Assembly: GCF_033118175.1 (NCBI RefSeq)
Contig: NC_083710.1
Span: 40,269,501-40,333,500, forward strand
DNA length: 64,000 nt
Source: Dama dama
Lineage: Eukaryota; Chordata; Mammalia; Artiodactyla; Cervidae
Direction of reading: 5' to 3'
The position numbers and the translations under genes were made by a program. The notes under the pieces were generated by a model, which was not told the DNA's origin, made no database searches, and saw only the letters and a program-made list of their open reading frames with translations. Below are positions 10,495 through 21,520 of this stretch, in pieces; the stretch's first letter is position 1; each line of letters opens with the position of its first letter.

Positions 10495-10506
10495 AGCTGA
10501 ATGCAA

Positions 10507-11402
10507 GCAAAAATTTGTGACTTCCACTAGCAGGAAAGTGAGGTAAAGGAGATTTAGTGTAAGGGGTAGAATACACTTTTGGTAGGTAAAAGTGTTTCAA
10601 CTACTTCCTCCTCTCTATATTCCACTGACAATGTAGGACTCACACCTATGAACCTGAGAAAAAGGGAGGGATTTCAGTACCATGTGTTCTTCAAGGTTGA
10701 TAGAATTATTTAAATAAAGCATAACCAAGCCAAACATGTGTTATATGAAATGTAATTATATTTCTTACAAAATTATGTCAACAAAAAGACATAATACAAT
10801 ATAGCTGTCAAGATAGAAACATATGAAACCATATGTGCCATATGCATTTTTCAAATGGACAAATGTGCAAAGATTTTAGGTTTAATGTTAATTCCTTATT
10901 GGAACAATAGGAAAAACAATCAATAAGTGACCTAAGGTGCTCTTTCTACTTTGCCTGAGCAATAGGATAACTGAAATTGAGAGTCTTCTTTCTTTGTGCA
11001 GCAATGGGGCTACACTTACTACACTAGTATATCTCTCATCCTTACAGTATGGTTGCTAGGGAATAGAGAATGCTCAGTTATATCTAAATTAAAGAGAATC
11101 AAATAACATTTTAGTATAAGTCAGCTCTAAATATTGAACAATGCATATCTATATAAAGCATTTGTCATTAATCCCAAATTCAAATTTGACTGGATTCCTG
11201 TGTTTTTACTTGCTAAATCTGACAACTCTACCTTAACAGCAGGAGCTGGAATATCCCATGACCATTCAAGTCTCCAGGTGCTCCTGGGTAACCAGATTTC
11301 CCAGAGATAACTTTTCAAACATAGACATCATAAATTTAAACCATCTGGCCCAGAGATAGCTACAATGCCATTTGTGACTATAACACTTTTCACGTATGTG
11401 TG
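10507..11402. other. Unassigned AT-rich DNA
   Basis: About 0.9 kb in which I recognise no gene, exon or repeat family. Short frames only. Confidence 0.6.
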
Positions 11403-11611
11403 TGTGTTAAGTTATTTCAGTCATGTCTGACTCTGTGTGACCCTGTGGATTGTAGCCTGCCAGGCTCCTTTGTCCATGGAATTCTCCAGGCAAGCATACT
11501 GGAGTGGATTGCCATTTCCCACTGCAGGGGATCTTGCTGACCCAGGGATCAAATCCACTTCTCTTACATCTCCTACATTGGCAGGCAGGTTCTTTACCAC
11601 TAGCACTACCT
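11403..11611 (-). mobile_element. Bov-tA SINE (older subfamily)
   Basis: A full-length antisense Bov-tA from the gttaagttatttcagtcatg end to the tRNA-like part (tctttaccactagc). Sequence is moderately diverged and no clear duplication is visible. Confidence 0.9.
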
Positions 11612-12622
11612 ACACTTTCCCTAAAAAGGGGAAAACTATGGAGGTGAATGCTCCTTCCTATGGACTATGTTCAGTAGAACACCCAGTGCCTACATTCTCC
11701 TCTGTAAGATAATGGAAAAAACAAACATTGATGCCTTCTCTTCTTGACCAGGCCTCATATGTTTTCTTGCCTCCCTGATTCCCATGCCACCAAGAGAACG
11801 AGTTTCTTTTTACAATCTGAAGCTGCCTTCCACTCTTGAGATAAGAGCCAAGTGAAATGTATGTCTGTTCTTCTCATAAGGATACAGGCATATCCCTTAT
11901 TTCCTCATAGTATATACAAAAAGTACTCTAGTTCCTAGGACAGTATTTGACATATGGTAAACACTGTCTTAGAAACTCAATTTCCTGTATATTATACACA
12001 TGTAAATAAGACACTTTTACTTCAGGTTAGATGTAACTCAAAGGATATACCTTTTAGAAAAAATAAGGTTTGATATTACCTGTCTGCTTTCAAAAGCCAC
12101 AGACTGAGAAAATCCATAGGTAACTCCTACTAGGCACTGGTTTACACTGATTAAACATAAGCTTATAAAACTGAAATCTGGTTGAGTACACTTTATTCAA
12201 GTAATCAAAATTAATGCCACTCATGGTAGAATAGCTGTGTTCAATTTAACATGTTAAAATATAAACCCCATGCCATTTCTGTGATATTTCTTCTAAAGAT
12301 GCATAAAATAAATCTAGAATATAATTATGACAAAATATCAGACACACCCAAGTTGAGGGACTTTTAACTAGACAACTGTCCTGTAATCTTCAAAATTCTG
12401 AGAAACTATTCTAGACTGAGTGTCACTAATGAAAATAATAGCCAAAAATAATGCATGATCTTGAAATGGCCCAGTTTATCATTGAAACTTTTGATGGAAC
12501 GTGAGTCTCAGGATTAGATGTTAATACTATCTTAGTACCACCTTCCTTTTCATGATGGTTATGCAATGAATATATAGGCGAATGTCCTGGTAAGTTAAAA
12601 TAATACTCTAATAATTATATAT
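11612..12622. other. Unassigned AT-rich DNA
   Basis: About 1 kb without a recognisable feature on either strand. Confidence 0.6.
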
Positions 12623-12776
12623 TTTTAAATTTATCTGTGCCAGGTATTAGTTGTGGCATGTGGGAACTTTAGCTGTGGTATGCTGGATCAAGTTCCCTGC
12701 TGAGGGACTGAACTGAACCCAGGCCCTCTGCATTGGGAGCATGGAGTCTTAACCACTGGACCGCCAGGGAAGTTCC
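12623..12776 (-). mobile_element. CHR-type tRNA-Glu SINE
   Basis: Antisense SINE with the signature ttgtggcatgtggg and the tRNA-derived end aaccactggaccgccaggga. CHR SINEs are shared by cetaceans, hippos and ruminants, so this is older than the Bov-tA beside it. Confidence 0.85.
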
Positions 12777-12782
12777 AATACT

Positions 12783-12994
12783 GGGTCCTCTGGTGGCTCA
12801 GATGGTAAAGAATCTGTCTGCAATGCAGGACACCCAGATTTGATCCCTGGGTTGAGATCCCTTGGAGAAGAGAATGGCTACCCAATGCAGTATTCTTTCC
12901 TGGGGAATTCCACGGACAGAGGAGTCTAACAGGCTACAGTCCACAGGGTCCTGAAGAGTCAGACACAAGTGAGGAACTAACACTTTCACTTTCA
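12783..12994 (+). mobile_element. Bov-tA SINE
   Basis: Full-length sense Bov-tA, from ctctggtggctcagatggta to the cactttcactttc tail. It sits directly after the CHR SINE, probably landing at or near its end. Confidence 0.92.
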
Positions 12995-13587
12995 ACCATC
13001 ACATCTGAAAGTTCTTACAAAATCATCATGAAGGCATAGCATCTTCAATTCACTCTCAAATCATTTAGATAAAGCAGTTTTTGTATGCTTTTTGTAAATT
13101 TCCCTTTAAAATTATTAGTGAAGAAAAAGAAAAGTACAACATCAATAACAACAACAACAACAACAACAACAAAAATCTAGGAGGATAACACTCAAAAATC
13201 CAGGCCAGAACCTCTTCTATGGAAGGCCTTTCTGTACCTGACGTTTTCCAGTGAGAACAGTGGTAGAAAAAAATTTCTAGAATAGATGGGCCTGTTGGAG
13301 AAGATGAGAAAGTAGAGCACTTTCTCAAGGACCGCTAGTGCCATAGATTTTGTGAATCCCAAACAGAAAGCTTCTCTTTTGCAAGGTAACTGAAGAGACA
13401 GCCTTCCCTTAGCCAGAGTGTGAAGGTCTCCTGAAAAAATTGGACTCATTGTGACCAAGAAAGATATCTACAAATTACTAAAGACTATTTATTATTACTT
13501 TTAAAAAATAACATTTAAGTTGTTTGCTCTGCACAGACATTCTTAGTAATGCAGCTGCTTCTGGGGAGCATAATTGAATGGCTTAGG
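12995..13587. other. Unassigned DNA with a (CAA)n tract
   Basis: No gene or known repeat apart from the (AAC)n microsatellite at 13144-13175. Two overlapping frames of 87-88 codons on the minus strand (13065-13458) show no recognisable domain and are probably chance; one is extended by the microsatellite read as poly-leucine. Confidence 0.55.
13144..13175. repeat. (AAC)n microsatellite
   Basis: Eight or more AAC units followed by an A-run. Confidence 0.95.
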
Positions 13588-13955
13588 ACTTAGACTCTTG
13601 AGAGTCCCTTGGACTGCAAGGAGATAAAACTTGTCAGTCCTCAAGGAAATCAGTCCTGAATATTCTTTGGAAGGACTGATGTTGAAGCTGAAACTCCAAT
13701 ACTTTGGCCACCTGATGAGAAGATGAGAAGAAGGCTCTTCAGGTCTTTTCTTTCTCCTTGGAAAAGACCCTGATCCTGGGAAAGATTGAAGGCAGGAGAA
13801 GGGGACGACAGAGGATGAGATTGTTGGATGGCAATACTGACTTGATGGACGTGGGTTTGAGCAAGCTCTAGGAGTTAGTGATGGACAGGGAAGCCTGGCA
13901 TGCTGCAGTCCATGGGGTCTCAAAGAGTTAGACACAACTGAGCGACTGAACTGAG
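13588..13955 (+). mobile_element. BovB LINE 3' end
   Basis: A 370-bp sense fragment starting in the [16 protein letters not shown] region and ending at the usual terminus (gagcgactgaactga). About 30 bp of unrelated sequence near 13718-13752 replaces the normal codons between the HLM and SLEKTL motifs. No open sense frame remains; the long antisense frame over it is a shadow. Confidence 0.9.
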
Positions 13956-14000
13956 TACTGGAAAAGGGAGATTTTAACTGTGTACCCTTGAATTGTGCAC

Positions 14001-14128
14001 TTTTTTTTTTTTTTCCTTTTGACCATGTTGTGAGGCTTGAGGGATTTTAGTTTCCTCACTAGGGATTGAACCCAGGCCATGGCAGTGAAAATGCTGAGTT
14101 GTAACAATCAGACCACCAGGGAGTTTCC
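14001..14128 (-). mobile_element. CHR-type SINE
   Basis: Starts with a 14-T run (its poly-A on the minus strand) and ends with the tRNA-derived ccaccagggagtttcc. The middle is diverged (gggattgaacccaggcc). Confidence 0.75.
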
Positions 14129-14148
14129 AAAATAGTCATTATTGTTAT

Positions 14149-14352
14149 AGGGACTTTTCTGGTGGCTCAGTGGTAAAGAATCTGCCTGCAATGCAAGAGA
14201 CCACCTGCAATGCAAGAGACATGGCTTTGATCCCTGAGTCAGGAGGATGACTTGGAGAAGGAAAAAGAAACACAATTGAATTTTCTTGCCTGAAAATCCC
14301 ATGGATTATAGTCAATGTGGTCACAAGTCAAACACTTTTCGGCTAACAACAA
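14149..14352 (+). mobile_element. Bov-tA SINE with internal duplication
   Basis: Sense Bov-tA with diverged 3' part. Within the tRNA-like head, ctgcaatgcaagaga occurs twice, about 20 bp apart (near 14184 and 14205), a small tandem duplication through the anticodon-loop equivalent. Confidence 0.85.
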
Positions 14353-14359
14353 CAGTGTT

Positions 14360-15745
14360 GAACTATGAACAGAGTTTCATGACATTGTACAGGAGGCAGC
14401 AATCAAGACCATCCCCAGGAAAAGAAATGAAAAAGGCAAAATGGTTGTCTGAGGAGGCCTTACGAATAGCTGAAAAGAAGAGAAGCTAGAGGCAAAGGAG
14501 AAAAGGAAAGATATACCCATTTGAATGCAGAGTTCCAAAGAATAGCAAGGAGGAGTAAGAAAGCTTTCCTCAGTGAACAGTGAAAACAGAGGAAAACAGT
14601 AAAATGGGAAACACTAGAGATCTCTTCAAGAAAGTTAGGGATACCAAGGGAACATTTCATGCAAAGATGGGCACAATAAAGGACAGAAATGTTATACCTA
14701 ACAAAAGCAGAAGATATTAAGAGGTGGCAAGAATACACAAAAGAACTGTATAAAAAAGATCTTCATGACCCAGATAACCATCATGGTGTGATCACTCACC
14801 TAGAGCCAGACATCCTGGAATGTGAAGTCAAGTGGGGCTTAGGAAACATCACTATGAACAAAGCTAGTGGAGAGATGATGGAATTCCAGTTGAGCTATGT
14901 TAAGTCATTAATGATGATGCTGTGAAAACGTTGCACTCAATATGCCAGCAAATTTGGAAAACTCAGCAGTGGCCACAGGACTGGAAAAGGTCAGTTTTCA
15001 TTCCAATCCCAAAGAAAGGCAATGCAAAGAATGTTCAAACTACAACACAATTGTATTCATCTCACATGCTAGCAAAGTAATGCTCAAAATTCTACAAGCC
15101 AGGCTTCAACAGTACATGAACCGAGATCTTCCAGATGTTCAAGTTGGATTTAGAAAAGTCAGAGGAAACAGAGATCAAATTGTCAGTATCTGTTGGATTA
15201 TTGAAAAAGCAAGAGAGTTCCAGAAAAACATTGACCTCTGCTTTATTGACTACATCAAAGCCATTGACTCTGTGCATCACAACAAACTGGAAAATTTTTC
15301 AAGAGATCAGAATACCAGACCACCTCACCAGTATCCTGAGAAACATGTATGCAAGTCAAGGAGCAACAGTTAGAAATGGACATGGAACAACAAACTGGTT
15401 CCAAATGGGAAAGGAGTACATCAAGGCTGCATATTGTCACCCTGCTTATTTAACTTATATGCAGAGTACATCATGAGAAATGCCGGACTGGATGAAGCAC
15501 AAGCTGGAGTCAAGATTGCCGGGAGAAATGTCAATAATCTCAGATATACAGATGACACCATCCTTATGGCAGAAAGTGAAGAACTAAAGAGCCTCTTGAT
15601 GAAAGTGAAAGAGGAGAGTGAAAATGTTGGCTTAAAATTCAACATACAGGAAATGAATATCATGGCAACTAGTCCAATCACTTCATGGCAAATAGATGGG
15701 GAAAGAGTGGAAACAGTGATAGACTATTTTTTTTTGCTCCAAAAT
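14360..15745 (+). mobile_element. BovB LINE, 5' part of copy split by LTR
   Basis: Begins at the same Glu-Leu-Trp codons as the copies at 8201 and 54651 (gaactatg at 14360). Covers the connector (frames at 14286-14489 and 14689-14925), early reverse transcriptase (14942-15373) and catalytic region (15434 on). The catalytic box reads YTDD at 15545-15556. Frameshifts separate these pieces. It is interrupted after caaaat (15740-15745) by the 1.58-kb LTR and resumes at 17326. Confidence 0.93.
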
Positions 15746-15850
15746 TGCCGGGGTCCAGCCCCAGCAGGATCCAGGGGAACCCTCAGGATGAACGGCGTCG
15801 GCGAGAGAGAGACACGTAGGACCGGCCTTGATAGGGCCAAGTCTGCTAGG

Positions 15851-15870
15851 GAGAGAGAGAGAGAGAGAGA
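15851..15870. repeat. (GA)10 microsatellite
   Basis: Ten GA units in the presumed U5 of the LTR, followed by aagaaagaga. Confidence 0.95.
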
Positions 15871-17198
15871 AAGAAAGAGACCAGACCAGGAATATGCAGC
15901 AGAGTCTGGCAGCTGCTTTATTTTTCACCATAGCCTTTATACCCTAAGTTGGTACATTTCTAAGGGGCAGATAAGCATACAGACTTAGTTTAACATTATA
16001 TCAGCTTGTGCTTCACGAAACCAGGTGTGCTCTGTATATTTTTTCTTTATGAGAGTCTTTTCCCATAGATTTTTTGTACATTATCTTCTGGCCTTGAGGT
16101 TAGCAGAAAACAGAAAATTGGCAGTCTCATGGTACAGCAAGTTGTAACATAATAGAAATACAATCTTGTTAACATAAAAGTCAGTCTTTTTGCAGAAATT
16201 CTCAGCTAAATTTATCTAAAAAGTTTAACACACAAAGACTCTGTGGCTCTGGAGAAGCAGCCCCTGTTTAGCACTCCTGGTTAAAGCTAACAATTATCTT
16301 ATTGTTTTTACACTAGGACTAAACTCTTATTTTACTAGATCTCCAACTATATTAACAATAGTGTCCACTGCACAACCTCAGCACATTAACATCAATCAAA
16401 CGTTGATCTAATAACCACTTTTAAAACAATTTTTTTTTTGTATTTTTTAATAGGGCTTCCTCACCCCCCAAAGGGCTCTGTGCCTATTAGGGCCTTTTTA
16501 ATGGTTAATCTCTATGTATAATATCTTTTGGCTTTCAGGCCTGTTGACAATTTATGGTTTGCACCTGGTGCAACTTTAAGCAACTTCAGTAGCCGACCCT
16601 GTCTTTCTCATAATTAATCTATTTTCTTTCTAATAAGTGTCATCTCTATGGGAACTAGATAGGATTACATTTTTTACAGAACAGAAATGCGAAGGACTGC
16701 AGAAACAGCAGATATGGCACAAAACAGGCTCTTAGTCTAAAAGTTAACTACCTGGAAGAAGTCGCCAGCTAATCTCTATCTAAACTATTTTCTATTAGGC
16801 ATATATGTGGCTATAGTATTTGTGGGGCTTTTCTCACCCCGTGGAGGGACCTATGTGTAATAGTTTCTTTTGTTAGCGTACTGTGCTTAGGATGTTTAGA
16901 ACAATCATGAGCATTTTGTGCAATGAGAGCACATATTTATCAAACAAGCCAGAATGCCAGCAAAAGGGTTTGAATTGAAGCATTTCCTTCATCCCTGGCC
17001 CCTTCATAGGGTACCAGCGTCCAGGAGATTTATTAATTAGCATTTAAGGTGGTCTTTATTCAGTGAAAGAGGAGCAGGGGAGCTCTCAGCAGGCAACACA
17101 AGAATCTGCAGCAGGGCAAATAAGAACAACAACAGATAAGGGGGGAGGATATAGGGTGGGGTAGAGGCAGAGGCCAACCTGGAGGGTCCCTTATCCTA

Positions 17199-17308
17199 GA
17201 CGGCCTTGCCTGTTAGGTGTTTTCCTCGTGACCTCGTCATGGATGGGGTCCCCGACGGCCTTGCCTGCCCGGTATTTTCTTCATGACCTCGTCACGGGTG
17301 GGATCCCC
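17199..17308. repeat. 55-bp tandem duplication near the LTR U3 end
   Basis: Copies at 17199-17253 and 17254-17308, each starting gacggccttgcctg and ending with a gg-g-tcccc motif, about 85% alike. They lie at the start of U3 in the minus-strand LTR. Tandem U3 repeats are often enhancer-like, but that is inference. Confidence 0.85.
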
Positions 17309-17325
17309 CATTATGGCTCCCGGCA

Positions 17326-17905
17326 CAAAATCACTGCAGATGGTGACTGCAGCCATGAAATTAAAAGACACTTGCTCCTCGGAAGAAAAGCTATAGCAAT
17401 CCTAGACAGCATATTAAAAAGCAGAGACATTACTTTGCTAACAAATGTCCATCTAGTCAAAGCTGTGGTTTCTCCAGTAGTCATGTATGGATGTGAGAAT
17501 TGAACCATAAAGAAAGCTGCATGTGGAAGAATTAATGCTTTTGAACTGTGGTGTTGGAGAAGACTCTTGAGAGTCCCTTGGACTGCAAAGAGATCCAACC
17601 ATACCAGCTGAAATCAGTCCTGAATATTCATTGGAGGGACTGATGTTGAAGCTGAAACTCCAATACTTTGGCCACCTGATATGAAGAAATGACCCACTAG
17701 AAAAGGGCCTGATGCTAGGAAAGATTGAAGGCATGAGGAGTGGGGATGACAGAGGATGAGATTGTTGGATGGCAACACTAACTCGATGGACATGAGTTTG
17801 AGTAAACGTTGGGAGTTGGTGTTGGACAGGGAAGCCTGGTGTACTGCAGTCCATGGGGTCACAAGAGTTGGACACGACTGAGTGACTGAACTGAACTGAT
17901 CTGAA
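17326..17905 (+). mobile_element. BovB LINE, 3' part of copy split by LTR
   Basis: Continues the BovB from 15745 through the [20 protein letters not shown] segment (91-codon frame 17228-17503, whose start is LTR sequence) to the 3' end (gagtgactgaactgaactga). The terminal codons are broken by a frameshift near 17500. Confidence 0.92.
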
Positions 17906-17929
17906 TGTTGGGGTAGTTTTCTTCTGGCC

Positions 17930-20096
17930 ATTTTTTTTTGTTTTTTTTGTTTTTTGAGTATTTTTATCATGAAAGGGTGTTGAATGTCTTTTTTTTTTTT
18001 TTTTTCCTGCATCTGTTAAGATGATCACATGGTTTTCATCCTTCATTCTGGTAATGTGTTCTGTTACATTTTGATTTCTTATAGTGAAACATCCTTGCAT
18101 TCTAGTATAAATCCTACATAAGATGTACAATTCTTTTACTATGTGGCTGGATTCAATTTACTGATATTTCATTTAGAATATTTTTATCAATATTTACCAG
18201 AAATATCAGTTCTTAATTTTCTTTGCTTGTAGTATCTTTGCCTTTGGTGTTATGGTAATGCTGGCCTCATAAAATAAACCTCAAAGTGTTACTTTCTCTT
18301 CAATATTTTGGAAGAGATTGAGAATGATTGATGCTAATTTGTATTTAAATGTCTGGTAGAGTTCTCCAGTGAAATCATATCTAGCTTTAAGTTTTTCTTC
18401 GTGGAAGTTTTTTGATCACTGATTCATTTCCCTTACTAGTCATTGTTCTGTTAAGATTTTCTATTTCTCCATGAATTAGTTTCTGTTGGTTGTGTGTTTC
18501 TAGGAATGTATCCATATTTTATAGGTTATCCAATGAATTTGCATGAAATTATTCATAATATTCTATTTTAATCCTTTGTATCTCTGTTAAGTGGTTGTGA
18601 TGCCCCTTTTATATTTTTAAATTATCTGACTGTTTTCTCTTTTTTAACTTGGTTAACTTAGATTTGTCAATGTTGTTGATTTTATTAAAAAATCCAACTT
18701 TCATTGTTTTTTTCCTGTTGTTTTTCTATTCTCTATTTAATCTCTGCTCTAATGTTTAATATTTTCTTCCTGCAGAGAGAATTAAGTTTACTTTTTTATT
18801 TTTATTTTCTAATCCCTTACAGTGTAGTTAGTTGTTCATTTGAGAACCTTTTTGCCTATTAATTATGTGCTTATGGCTATAAGTTTCCCGTTTCGCACTG
18901 CTTATGCTGCCATCCATAAGTTTTGCCATATCATGTTTTTGTTTCTTGTGATTTCTTCTTTAACCCTTTATAGTGTTGTTTGAATTTCACAAATTTGTAG
19001 TTTTTCTTGGCTTCCTTTAGCTGTTGATTTGTAGCTTCATCACATTGACCAGAAATGAAAATTTGCATTATTTAAAACTGTTTGTTTTAAAATTATTAAG
19101 ATTTGTTTTGCGGTCTAACATGGGGCCTATCTTGGCAATATTTCATGTATCCTTGAGTATATATATTCAGTTATTTTCAAGTGAAGTGTTCTGTATGTTG
19201 TTGTCTATATTGTTTTTAAGTCTATCGTTATCTCTGTCCTGTTCTATCCATTGCTGAAAGTGAGGTATTTAAGTTTCCCGCTATTGTTTGGTTTCTTTTT
19301 ATTTCTTGCTTTAATTTTGTCAAACTTTGTTTCATATATTAAGGGCACAGATACTGGGTATGCAAATGTGCATAGCTGTTATAACTTCTTGGTTAGTTGG
19401 CACCTTAGTACTTATATGATGTCCTTCTTTTTCTCATAATGGTTTTAGATTTAAAATCTAGTTTGCCAGATATTGATGTGACCACTCCTGCTCTTGGTTT
19501 ACCAATTTTATGGAATAATTTTTCCTTCACTTTGCTTTCAGCTTCTATGTGTCCTTAGATCTAAAGTTAGTCTCTTGTAAATAGCATATAGTTGTATCTT
19601 GTTTTCCTTTTTATCCATTCAACTAATTTATGGGTTTTGATAGCTTAGTTTACTCAACTTACATTTAAATTAAATATTGATACAGAATATCAACAATTTA
19701 TTAATTATTTTCAGAAGGTTTTGTAGCTCCTTTGTCCTCAGCTTCCTCTGTTACTGCCTCCCTTTGGTTTTATTGATTTATGTGGTGATATTTTCTTTGT
19801 GGTTGCAGTTGAATTTACATAAATTATAGCATTAAAAAATGCTTTAAATTATAGCATTCTTTTTAAGCTATTTAGTTTAATAACATTTTCCATCACTCAC
19901 AGAACCCTACTGCTTTCCAGTTTATTCTCCCATTTTTGTTATTGAGTCACAAATTTCATCTTTACATATTATAACTTCATTGACACAGGTTTGCAGTTAT
20001 TTATTATTTTTGCAATTTAATGTTTGTATAATAATTGACTGATCCAAATTATAACAATACCAGTTACTAATATTTGTTTATGCATTTGCCTTTACT
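17930..20096 (-). mobile_element. Old L1 LINE, antisense ORF2
   Basis: An ancient L1M-type element read on the minus strand, from the reverse transcriptase region (ttttatcatgaaaggg on the plus strand) back through the endonuclease and towards ORF1. AT-rich on this strand, with no long frame. T-runs at about 17932-17955 and 17990-18006. Interrupted by BOV-A2 at 20097. Confidence 0.8.
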
Positions 20097-20369
20097 GCTG
20101 CTGCTGCTAAGTTGCTTCAGTTGTGTCTGACTCTGTGTGACCCCAAAGACGGCAGCCCACCAGGCTCCCCCGTCCCTGGGATTCTCCAGGCAAGAACACT
20201 GGAGTGGATTGCCATTACCTTCTTCAAAGCATGAAAGTGAAAAGTGAAAGTGAAGTTGCTCAGTCGTGTCCAACTCTTCGCGACCCCATGGACTGCAGCC
20301 TACCAGGCTCCTCTGTCCATGGGATTTTCCAGGCAAGAGTACTGGGGTGGGTTGCCATTGCCTTCTCTG
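20097..20369 (+). mobile_element. BOV-A2 SINE
   Basis: Two complete A-units in sense orientation, starting with (GCT)n. The duplication is ttgcctttact (20086-20096) and ttgcccttact (20370-20380), with one mismatch. The target is the old antisense L1. Confidence 0.94.
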
Positions 20370-20930
20370 TTGCCCTTACTAGAGAACTTTATATTTTTGT
20401 ATGACTTTATTTTCCTGTCTAGTGCCCTTTCATTTTAACTTGAAGCACTCTCATTAGCACTTCTTGCAGAACAGGCCTAATGGTAGTGATGTCCTTTGGT
20501 TTTTATTTATCTGGGAGTCTTAATTTCTCCTTCATGTTTGAAAGATAGTTTTTTCTCATATAGAATTTTTTGTTGACAATATTTTTTTCAGTGCTTTGAA
20601 TTCAGTGCTTTTTGGTCTGCAAAAATTATACCGAGATGCACACTGAACTTCATGGAAGTTTCCTCATATGCCACAAGTTGTATTTTTCTTGCTACTTTAA
20701 AGATTTCCTTCAATTTGATTTTTGACAGATTGGCTGTAAAGTGGGATCCCTTTGGATTTATATACTTGAATAACATTCAGTTTCTTGAATTTCTATATCT
20801 TTTTATTTCCACAGATTTGAAAAGTTTAGGGGCACTGTCATTTCAAATAAGCTTTCTGCCTCTTAAATCCTTTTGGGACACCCATCATGAATATTATAAT
20901 GATTAATATAATGAAATTTTAAATAAAATT
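20370..20930 (-). mobile_element. Old L1 LINE, antisense, 5' region
   Basis: Resumes after the BOV-A2 with L1 sequence upstream of ORF2 (tctgggagtcttaatttctc and following). Family-level placement only; frames are chance. Confidence 0.65.
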
Positions 20931-21520
20931 CATTTTATAACATTCATGAGGCAGTTTTTGTGTATACATTTTCAATTTCTTTGGGTAAATAGCAAGGTAC
21001 TTGATTGATGCATCATATCATAAGAACATGTTTAGCTGTGTAAGAAATTTTCAAACTTTCTTGCATATCAGTTTTGATATTGATTTTGCTTCAACAACTA
21101 GTCTAAAGGATGTTCAGGAAGATGGCAAAATATTTTTTCTGAGGTCTTTGTAAGGGAGTTTCCAGAAAACATTAGCACTTGAATTAGTAGGCTGAGTAAA
21201 AGACATCCACCCTCATTAACATGGGTGGGTACTATTCAATTCTCTGAGCATTAGAGAACAAAAAAAGGTGAAGGAAAGGCAGATTTTCTCTTTGAGCTGG
21301 ATCGTTCATCTTCTTCTGCCCCAGACATTGGAGCTCTTGATTATTGGGCTTTTAGATTCTAGGACTTATAGCAATGGCGCATTCTGGTACTTTCCCTCCG
21401 ACTGAGAGTTACGCCATCAGCCTTTCTGGTTCTTTGGTCTTCAGACTAGGACTGTATTTACCATCAGCCTTCCTTGTACTTCAGCTTGCAGATGTCTATC
21501 TATATATCTATCTACCAATC
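20931..21520. other. Unassigned DNA, possible old repeat remnants
   Basis: 20945-21080 weakly resembles an L1 3' segment. 21255-21485 contains internal near-repeats (gattctaggactta, agactaggactgta) and looks like a decayed LTR-type repeat that I cannot name. A (TCTA)n run closes it at about 21496-21515. Confidence 0.4.

Larger units (their letters stand above)
15746..17325 (-). mobile_element. Long solo LTR, betaretrovirus-like (ERV2)
   Basis: A 1,580-bp insertion beginning TGCCGGG and ending CCCGGCA, flanked by the exact 6-bp duplication caaaat (15740-15745 and 17326-17331), as expected of class II elements. On the minus strand a TATA-like TATAAAGG (about 15934-15941) is followed closely by AATAAA (15917-15922) and a CT-rich U5. 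The close spacing recalls betaretroviral LTRs with a very short R. No gag, pol or env sequence is present. Joining the flanks restores the BovB. Confidence 0.88.

Noticed and set aside
17453..18130. 225-codon minus-strand frame
   Set aside because: It is the antisense of the BovB 3' end joined to AT-rich L1 sequence; no protein family, and the same antisense text (e.g. PSNEYSGLIS) recurs over other BovB copies.
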